In this document: positions 24,800 to 29,314 of the stretch, piece by piece
How positions within the stretch are numbered: the first letter of the stretch is position 1
Layout of the letters: each line of letters begins with the position of its first letter
From: CAZVAN01 sp964625245
GTDB taxonomy: Bacteria > Patescibacteriota > Saccharimonadia > Saccharimonadales > UBA10212
NCBI GenBank assembly: GCA_964625245.1
Contig: CAZVAN010000008.1
Span: 1 to 29,314 of the forward strand
Direction of reading: 5' to 3'
Length of the DNA: 29,314 nucleotides
Made by a program: the position numbers and the translations under genes
The notes under the pieces: model-generated
Told to the model about the DNA's origin: nothing
Seen by the model: only the letters and a program-made list of their open reading frames with translations
Databases searched by the model: none

Positions 24800-25743
24800 C
24801 GTTTCCTCCTTTTCTTAGATTTTTTGGAGGATGATTTTTTGGTTTTTGCTTCGTCGCTGATTGTCGTTCTGGTAATTTTCACAGTGCTGTCTAGCTTCTT
24901 GACGTCTTTTGGCACAGAAGAGTTGATGCTGGCATCGGCCTCAGCGGCGTCCTTTTTCAGAATTATGGCCTGTTGGATATAGGCCACCGTACTGCTAACC
25001 AACCAATATAACGGTAAGGCAGCCGGCAGATGGATTGACACTACCAGCACAACTACTGGTATCAGGAACTGGGTAGAACGGCCAACCGCAGCGTTGACCT
25101 CGGCTTGATCGGCCTTGGTCCCCTGCCCGGCCTGGCTCATGATCTGGCGCAAGGAGCGGGAGCCGGTGCTTTTTGGCATAAGCTGGCGGCCCTGCAAGAA
25201 TTGGGCAACGGCACTAGCGAATACGATGAACATAGCTGGCCAGTAGATACCGCTCGTGCCGGAAGCCATTCGTGTCAGATTAACTACCCCAAACAAAGTG
25301 TTATCAAAGCTGTGGATATTGTGAGCTACCCCCTGGATCCAGCTCAGATGGTGCAGGACTGGATATGACAAAGTAACAATATCGTGAGGATGGTTAATAA
25401 TTCGCCTGATGCTTGAATAAAGACCTATCAGGATTGGCAGCTGAACAAGCAGGATGCCGATTGAGGCAAAGGGATTGATCTCTTTTTCTTTATAGAGCTC
25501 CATGGTCATAGCCGATTCTTTTTGACGATCGCCACCAGCGGCTTTTTTGATGCGTTTCAGCTCCGGCTGGAGCTCACGCATTGCCTTTGCGTGATACAGC
25601 TGCTTTTTGACTAGCGGCCACATTAGAAGGCGAATGACAATAGTAAAGATAATAATGGCCAACCCAAAGTTATGACTCGGTATCAGAGCCATGATTAGCA
25701 CTAGCAAATTAAAAATCGGTTGGACGATAGTAGTTGTAAACAT
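24796..25743 (-). CDS. yidC: Membrane protein insertase YidC/Oxa1
   Basis: 315 residues with the five-helix Oxa1 core. The first helices are VQPIFNLLVLIMALI and FGLAIIIFTIVIRLLMWPL, the second carrying the conserved groove Arg. The cytoplasmic helical hairpin (about 45-90, MRELQPELKRIKKAAGGDRQ) follows. The remaining helices are IGILLVQLPILIGLYSSI, PAMFIVFASAVAQFL, and FLIPVVVLVVSIHLPAALPL with YWLVSSTVAYIQQ after it. The tail is long and strongly basic (KKSSSKKSKKRRKR), as in many homologues that contact ribosomes. It inserts membrane proteins with or without SecYEG. It lies 42 bases after rnpA and overlaps jag by four bases. Confidence 0.95.
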   Translation of the reverse strand: MFTTTIVQPIFNLLVLIMALIPSHNFGLAIIIFTIVIRLLMWPLVKKQLYHAKAMRELQPELKRIKKAAGGDRQKESAMTMELYKEKEINPFASIGILLVQLPILIGLYSSIRRIINHPHDIVTLSYPVLHHLSWIQGVAHNIHSFDNTLFGVVNLTRMASGTSGIYWPAMFIVFASAVAQFLQGRQLMPKSTGSRSLRQIMSQAGQGTKADQAEVNAAVGRSTQFLIPVVVLVVSIHLPAALPLYWLVSSTVAYIQQAIILKKDAAEADASINSSVPKDVKKLDSTVKITRTTISDEAKTKKSSSKKSKKRRKR

Positions 25744-25785
25744 AGAAAACTCTCGGGTCTAATGATATCACGTCGTCGCGATAGA

Positions 25786-26142
25786 CTAAGGAGTTCTGGC
25801 TAAGATCCCGGCTTCAATCAGCTGTTTTTTAAGCTGTTTGACCAGTTTAGTATATGGCTCCTCAAGCACGTCGTCAGAAAAAACTGTCAGTACAATGTCG
25901 TACGGCTGGTTGACGTCACTAGCTAAACTTTGCATAGCCTCAAACAAACGCCGGCGCATGAGGTTACGTTTAACGGCCGATTTATGTACCTTGCGGCTGA
26001 CCACCACAGCAAATCTGTAGCCAGAACGTTTGGGGTTGGGCTGGCTCTTGGTAGCAAATAACGGTCCACGTACGGTCTTACCGTTTCTATAGACAAACTT
26101 CAGGCTCCCGTAGCCGTGGAATCGATTTTTTCTGCTTATCAT
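25786..26142 (-). CDS. rnpA: Ribonuclease P protein component
   Basis: A 118-residue small basic protein. The N-terminal RFHGYGSLKFVYRNGKTV block and the FAVVVSRKVHKSAVKRNLMRRRLFEA segment (44-68) correspond to the RNR motif of bacterial RnpA. The motif is slightly divergent: RNLMRRR instead of RNRxKR. It partners RNase P RNA in 5' maturation of tRNAs; the RNA gene is not in this window. It opens the rnpA-yidC-jag operon on the minus strand. The divergent rpmH starts 69 bases away. An A/T-rich TATATTCT lies 10-12 bases before the ATG and could be its -10, though no good -35 accompanies it. Confidence 0.93.
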   Translation of the reverse strand: MISRKNRFHGYGSLKFVYRNGKTVRGPLFATKSQPNPKRSGYRFAVVVSRKVHKSAVKRNLMRRRLFEAMQSLASDVNQPYDIVLTVFSDDVLEEPYTKLVKQLKKQLIEAGILARTP

Positions 26143-26194
26143 GGCTACTTTTAGAATATAGGAATTAGTAACTAGCGACCAGTGGGCGTAAATC

Positions 26195-26203
26195 TGTTAA
26201 ACT
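26195..26203 (+). promoter_or_regulatory. Extended -10 promoter candidate for rpmH
   Basis: TG-T-TAAACT (26195-26203) matches an extended -10 element, and the rpmH ATG lies eight bases downstream, again leaving almost no leader. No convincing -35 is seen 17 bases upstream. Confidence 0.4.
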
Positions 26204-26211
26204 AGTGTGAC

Positions 26212-26349
26212 ATGCCTAAACGAACTTATCAGCCCAAAAAGAAACAGCGCAGCCGTGAACACGGTTTTTTAGCTCGAATGTCAACCAAGGCCGGCCGTAA
26301 TGTGCTTAAGCGGCGGCGAGCCAAGGGCCGCGCCCGACTTTCGCACTAA
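26212..26349 (+). CDS. rpmH: Ribosomal protein bL34
   Basis: A 45-residue basic ribosomal protein of the large subunit. It reads MPKRTYQPKKKQRSREHGF, then LARMSTKAGRNVLKRRRAKG and RARLSH, which is the canonical bL34 pattern (KRTYQP, HGFxxRM, GRxVLxxRRxKGR, LS). The ATG and TAA are unambiguous. The gene runs in the same direction as dnaA, whereas in most bacteria rpmH leads the rnpA operon and runs away from dnaA. It is therefore split from rnpA here and has its own promoter region. Confidence 0.97.
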   Translation: MPKRTYQPKKKQRSREHGFLARMSTKAGRNVLKRRRAKGRARLSH

Positions 26350-26350
26350 T

Positions 26351-26549
26351 TTATTCGCAGGTTTCACAACTTTAAGCCACAGAAACGTTGGAGTTGTCCA
26401 CTTATCGCCAGCTTTTGTCCACACATTAACAGATTGGCACCCTGCGTGTGTACAAGTTTTCACCTTAGCGACCTTTTATTGGTTCTGCTGTAGTGTTTTT
26501 TGTCATGACTGTGGAAAAGTACTGCGCGCTCGCCTATAGTAGTGGATAA
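26351..26549. other. oriC flank upstream of dnaA: DnaA-box-like 9-mers
   Basis: The 252 bases between rpmH and dnaA contain several 9-mers one base from the TTATNCACA consensus or nearly so: TTATTCGCA (26351), TTGTCCACT (26394), TTGTCCACA (26415) on the plus strand, and TTTTCCACA (26518-26510) and TTATCCACT (26549-26541) on the minus strand. Their density, next to dnaA, supports a role in origin function or dnaA autoregulation. There is no gene here. Confidence 0.7.
26510..26549 (+). promoter_or_regulatory. Probable dnaA promoter flanked by DnaA boxes
   Basis: A TATAGT (26535-26540) is the best -10 before dnaA. A DnaA-box-like sequence (26510-26518) covers the -35 position and a second, TTATCCACT on the minus strand (26541-26549), covers the predicted start of transcription near 26547. 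This geometry would let DnaA repress its own gene. No strong -35 hexamer is visible. Confidence 0.45.
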
Positions 26550-26601
26550 CTCTTGGTCGCAAAAAGCTTAAAACATTAGGGGACATCAGAAGATACAAAC
26601 T

Positions 26602-27987
26602 ATGCAAGATACTACTCTTTGGCAAGCCGTCTTGGGCGAGATTGAACTGAGTGTATCGCGTGGCAATTTTGTAACCTGGTTTAAAAATACTCAGCTTATC
26701 CGTAATAAGGACGGTGTGCTGGTGGTTGGTGTACCCAATATCTTTGTTAAAAATCAACTTGAGCGCAAGTTTAATGAATTGGTACTCAGTGTCTTGGCTA
26801 AAAATGGTGTTGAGCCAGAGCGCGTGGAGTATAAAATCCACACCGGTATCACCCTCAGCAATAAAAGCGAGGATGAGGATGTGCTCCGCAACCCAGGAGG
26901 CTCCGGGCGAGTTGCCACAGCCCCGCCCCGCCAAAAAACCTCGATTGCCAACATCACCCACAGCTACCGTCAGGGGCTTAACGAGCGTTATAGTTTTGAT
27001 AATTTTGTGGTTGGAGCCGGCAACGAACTAGCCTATGCCGCCTGCCAGTCAATTGCCACCGCCCCCGGTGCCAAATATAATCCGCTGTTTCTATATGGCG
27101 GCGTCGGCATAGGTAAAACGCACCTAATCCAGGCTGTCGGCAATGCCGTACTAGCCAATCGCCCCAACTCTAAAGTGGTTTATGCCTCTACTGAACAGTT
27201 TTTGCAGGAATTTGTGGACGCCCTGCGATTCAAGAAAAATACCAGTGATTTTGCCAGCTTCTATAGAAGCGCCGACGTTTTAATAGTCGACGATGTCCAA
27301 TTTCTGGCCGGCAAAGAGAGAGTCCAGGAAGAGTTTTTCCACACTTTTAATGCCCTACACCAAGCCAACAAGCAAATAATTATGAGCTCTGACAAACCAC
27401 CCAAAGATATCCCCACCCTGGAAGAGCGGCTGCGCAGCCGTTTCGCCTGGGGGATGACAATCGATATGCAGAACCCGGACTTTGAGACCCGCTGCGCTAT
27501 TCTGCAATCTAAAGCCGGCAGCCAAGAAGTGGTGCTCGAGCAGGACGTCGTGGAGTTTTTGGCCAGCCGCGTCCAAAGCAACATCCGGGAGCTGGAAGGT
27601 GCCCTCAACCAACTCCTGGCATATTGTGACATGCGCCAAGTGGAGCCAAACTTGCAGATTGTCTCAACAATGTTTGAGGGCAGCCGCAACCGCCCTAAAC
27701 ATATCAGCGCTAGAAATATTATTGAGCGCACTGCCAAGCATTTTCATATATCAATGGATGAGATTTTGGGCCCTAAGCGTGATAAAGATATTGTAGTGCC
27801 CCGCCAAATTGCCATGTATATGCTCAGAAGCGAACTGCACTTATCGTTCCCCAAAATCGCCCATGAGTTGGGCCGAAAAGACCACACCACCGCCATCCAC
27901 TCCATAGAGAAGATTGAGAAAGAGATGAGTTATGACGGAGCAATTCGCCAGGATGTGAACGAACTCAAAGAAAGGTTATACGCTTAA
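26602..27987 (+). CDS. dnaA: Chromosomal replication initiator protein DnaA
   Basis: 461 residues with all four domains. Domain I (1 to about 85) has LWQAVLGEIELSVSRGNFVTWF. A short linker follows. The AAA+ domain starts near residue 125 (YSFDNFVVGAGNELAYAA), with Walker A GGVGIGKTH (166-174) and Walker B LIVDDVQFLAG (Asp230-Asp231). Sensor and arginine-finger regions follow (LEERLRSRFAWG). Domain IV has the DNA-binding signature GRKDHTTAIHSI (424-435). It opens the origin by forming a filament on DnaA boxes. There is no strong SD; AGGGGA lies 21 bases before the ATG. It is followed by dnaN after a 245-base box-rich spacer. Confidence 0.98.
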   Translation: MQDTTLWQAVLGEIELSVSRGNFVTWFKNTQLIRNKDGVLVVGVPNIFVKNQLERKFNELVLSVLAKNGVEPERVEYKIHTGITLSNKSEDEDVLRNPGGSGRVATAPPRQKTSIANITHSYRQGLNERYSFDNFVVGAGNELAYAACQSIATAPGAKYNPLFLYGGVGIGKTHLIQAVGNAVLANRPNSKVVYASTEQFLQEFVDALRFKKNTSDFASFYRSADVLIVDDVQFLAGKERVQEEFFHTFNALHQANKQIIMSSDKPPKDIPTLEERLRSRFAWGMTIDMQNPDFETRCAILQSKAGSQEVVLEQDVVEFLASRVQSNIRELEGALNQLLAYCDMRQVEPNLQIVSTMFEGSRNRPKHISARNIIERTAKHFHISMDEILGPKRDKDIVVPRQIAMYMLRSELHLSFPKIAHELGRKDHTTAIHSIEKIEKEMSYDGAIRQDVNELKERLYA

Positions 27988-28044
27988 ATGAACTGTGTAA
28001 AAGACGTGCAGAAGCTTAGGACAACTCGCGGACAACTCGTAGGT

Positions 28045-28062
28045 TTATCCAACTTAACCACA
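28045..28062 (+). promoter_or_regulatory. Tandem DnaA-box-like pair, first
   Basis: TTATCCAAC (28045-28053) directly abuts TTAACCACA (28054-28062), same orientation, no gap. The second is one base from TTATCCACA and the first two bases from it. Confidence 0.5.
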
Positions 28063-28173
28063 GCCACCCAGTTGTTTTTAGGATTTAAGACCCCCCAGTC
28101 CAAGCACTTAAGCTCAGCTTTTACCCAACCTTTGATATTTTCTACACAAGCCTCCACCCCCGGCGATCAAGAC

Positions 28174-28210
28174 TTATCCACGCTATCCACAGGTCCTACA
28201 ACTACTACTA
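28174..28210 (+). promoter_or_regulatory. Tandem DnaA boxes followed by DnaA-trio-like CTA repeats
   Basis: TTATCCACG (28174-28182) abuts CTATCCACA (28183-28191), each one base from the consensus box. A short GC-containing step leads into CTA-CAA-CTA-CTA-CTA (28196-28210). DnaA-trios read 3'-GAT-5' on the loaded strand, which is CTA on the other, so four of five triplets fit. An A/T-rich stretch (28214-28232) follows. This is the order seen in the basal unwinding system described in Bacillus subtilis: boxes, GC step, trios, AT-rich DNA. Confidence 0.6.
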
Positions 28211-28232
28211 ACCTAAATAAAGGAATAAATAT

Positions 28233-29314
28233 ATGAAACTTCAGGTCACCCAGGAAAACCTAGCCCGTGCTCTAAATTCAGTTGCCCGGATTGCAAATTC
28301 ACGCAATACTCTACCCATTCTTTCTAACGTGCTTTTAAAAACCCAAAATAACCGTTTAAGTATTTCTGCCACTAACCTTGATATAGCTATAACCCACTAC
28401 ATTGGTTCAAAAATAGAAAAAAACGGAGCCATTACAGTACCCGCCCGCCTAATGCAGGATTTTATAAGTAATTTACCTGACAGTGTTTTGAACCTAGAGC
28501 TAAACGACAATAAGTTGAGTATCATAACCGACAAATATCAATCAGCCATCAACGGTATAGCCGCCGAGGACTTTCCGGTAATGCCAGCTATTAAAGGTGA
28601 CACACTTTGGAAAGTTGATGCCAAGGAATTCAAAAAGACTTTGCAGCAAGTAGTTTTTGCCGCCAGTGGCGATGACGCTCGCCCGGTGCTAACCGGAGTT
28701 TATTTCCATACCGCCGGTGGTCAGGTAACTGTTGCGGCTACCGATAGCTACCGCTTGGCTGAGCGTAAACTAGGTAAAAGCAAAGACTCAGTCAACTTTT
28801 TAGTACCCGCCTCAGCTGCCGCAGATCTACTGCGCATCATTTCAGATACCGACAAAGAAGTGGCCGTCACCCACGATGACCAGCAAGTGCTATTCCAGGT
28901 CGGCGACGTCACCTTGGTGGCTAGGCTGATCGAGGGCAATTACCCAGACTACCGCAAGCTAATCCCGTCCAAGTTCACCACCACAGCAACCTTAAAGAAG
29001 GCCGACTTTATGAATATCGCCAAGATATCAAGCTTATTCGCCCGCGAGAGCGCCGGCAGCATCACAATTAAAGTCGAAGACAAAAAAGTTAGTATCAATG
29101 CCATCGCCTCCCAACTAGGTGAAAACACCGCCACAGCTGACGCTGACGTCACTGGTGGTGGCGAAGTTACCTTGAATTCACGCTACCTAATTGATGCCCT
29201 TAACGCCTTTGGTAGCGAAGAGGTAGATTTCTGTTTCAACGGCAAATTGGAACCCTGTATTGTAAAAAGTTCTCAGGACCCAAGCTACCTGCACCTCATT
29301 ATGCCGCTACGCAG
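28233..29314 (+). CDS. dnaN: DNA polymerase III sliding clamp, beta subunit (3' end cut by window)
   Basis: 360 codons are visible, starting MKLQVTQENLARALNSVARI and ending SSQDPSYLHLIMPLR. The usual end is HxIMPMRL, so only about one or two residues and the stop are missing. Clamp signatures include LPILSNVLLKT, NLDIAITHYI, ASGDDARPVLTGVYF (start of domain II), AATDSYRLAERKL, and EGNYPDYRKLIP (about 232-243). DnaN forms the ring that tethers the replicative polymerase. The start is supported by an AAAGGA eight bases upstream. The dnaA-dnaN order is the usual one at bacterial origins. Confidence 0.96.
   Translation, partial: MKLQVTQENLARALNSVARIANSRNTLPILSNVLLKTQNNRLSISATNLDIAITHYIGSKIEKNGAITVPARLMQDFISNLPDSVLNLELNDNKLSIITDKYQSAINGIAAEDFPVMPAIKGDTLWKVDAKEFKKTLQQVVFAASGDDARPVLTGVYFHTAGGQVTVAATDSYRLAERKLGKSKDSVNFLVPASAAADLLRIISDTDKEVAVTHDDQQVLFQVGDVTLVARLIEGNYPDYRKLIPSKFTTTATLKKADFMNIAKISSLFARESAGSITIKVEDKKVSINAIASQLGENTATADADVTGGGEVTLNSRYLIDALNAFGSEEVDFCFNGKLEPCIVKSSQDPSYLHLIMPLR

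Larger units (their letters stand above)
27988..28232. other. dnaA-dnaN spacer, probable unwinding region of oriC
   Basis: A 245-base non-coding stretch between dnaA and dnaN. It contains two tandem pairs of DnaA-box-like 9-mers (28045-28062 and 28174-28191), a GC-rich step, repeated CTA triplets (28196-28210) and an A/T-rich end just before dnaN. An 82-codon open frame spanning it starts where dnaA stops, but matches no family and overlaps the dnaN start, so I treat it as chance. An SD, AAAGGA (28219-28224), belongs to dnaN. Confidence 0.7.

Noticed and set aside
26503..26961. 152-codon minus-strand frame over the dnaA promoter and N-terminus
   Set aside because: It lies antisense to the well-conserved dnaA start and the product shows no domain; a shadow frame.
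27261..27737. 158-codon minus-strand frame inside dnaA
   Set aside because: Antisense to the AAA+ domain; Ser/Arg-rich product typical of shadow frames.
27988..28236. 82-codon open frame starting directly after dnaA
   Set aside because: It spans the DnaA-box region, has a low-complexity Thr/Ser/Leu-rich product without a known family, and runs over the dnaN start; non-coding origin DNA explains it better.
1..29314. UGA recoding as in Gracilibacteria/Absconditabacteria
   Set aside because: Several genes end at TGA exactly where the family ends and the next gene begins, so TGA is a stop here.
1..29314. Mobile elements, CRISPR arrays, tRNA or rRNA genes
   Set aside because: I saw no transposase motif, no regularly spaced direct repeats, and no tRNA- or rRNA-like stretch in the short intergenic gaps.

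Overview
The window looks like the chromosomal origin region of a small-genome bacterium, most likely Candidatus Saccharibacteria (TM7) or a close CPR/Patescibacteria relative. The reasons are: dnaA and dnaN lie beside rnpA-yidC-jag; there is a large surface-glycan cluster; several genes seem to start at or almost at their transcription start; the rhamnose epimerase and a secreted repeat protein are of actinobacterial type; and genes are tightly packed. TGA is an ordinary stop codon throughout (rfbB, rfbD, HAD gene), so this is not a UGA-recoding lineage such as Gracilibacteria. The taxonomic call is inference from gene content only.

Region 1 (1-3513): the end of rfbB, then complete rfbC, rfbD and rfbA, which together make dTDP-L-rhamnose, and a zinc-ribbon methyltransferase, all joined by 1-4 base overlaps. 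Region 2 (3520-4980): a minus-strand 6-phosphogluconolactonase-like gene, divergent from a probable 2H-phosphoesterase-type protein with a near-consensus promoter. Region 3 (4995-11373): a plus-strand cassette of GT2 glycosyltransferase, sugar/headgroup nucleotidyltransferase, GT-C-like membrane protein, HAD phosphatase, an unusual fusion of a flippase-like membrane domain with an APH-fold kinase, and GtrA. I read this as a possible undescribed lipid- or glycan-headgroup pathway. Region 4 (11473-14977): two exported proteins, one with an actinobacterial-type N-terminal domain and about seven C-terminal repeats, then a methyltransferase.

Region 5 (14982-20989, minus strand): a compact operon of Wzm permease, Wzt ATPase with a C-terminal glycan-binding domain, methyltransferase, two-domain GT2 and a WsaF-like rhamnosyltransferase. 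With the rfb genes it points to a rhamnose-rich polysaccharide, built and capped in the cytoplasm and exported by an ABC transporter. Region 6 (21039-24116, plus strand): three more glycosyltransferases (GT2, GT4, and a GtrB-like polyprenyl-phosphate GT2 that could pair with GtrA).

Region 7 (24212-29314): jag, yidC and rnpA on the minus strand; rpmH, dnaA and the nearly complete dnaN on the plus strand. DnaA-box-like 9-mers lie on both sides of dnaA. The dnaA-dnaN spacer holds two tandem box pairs, the second followed by a GC-rich step, CTA triplets resembling DnaA-trios and an A/T-rich stretch, which is the layout of a bacterial basal unwinding system. rpmH points the opposite way from rnpA, unlike the usual rpmH-rnpA operon. 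I saw no tRNA, rRNA, CRISPR array or insertion sequence.
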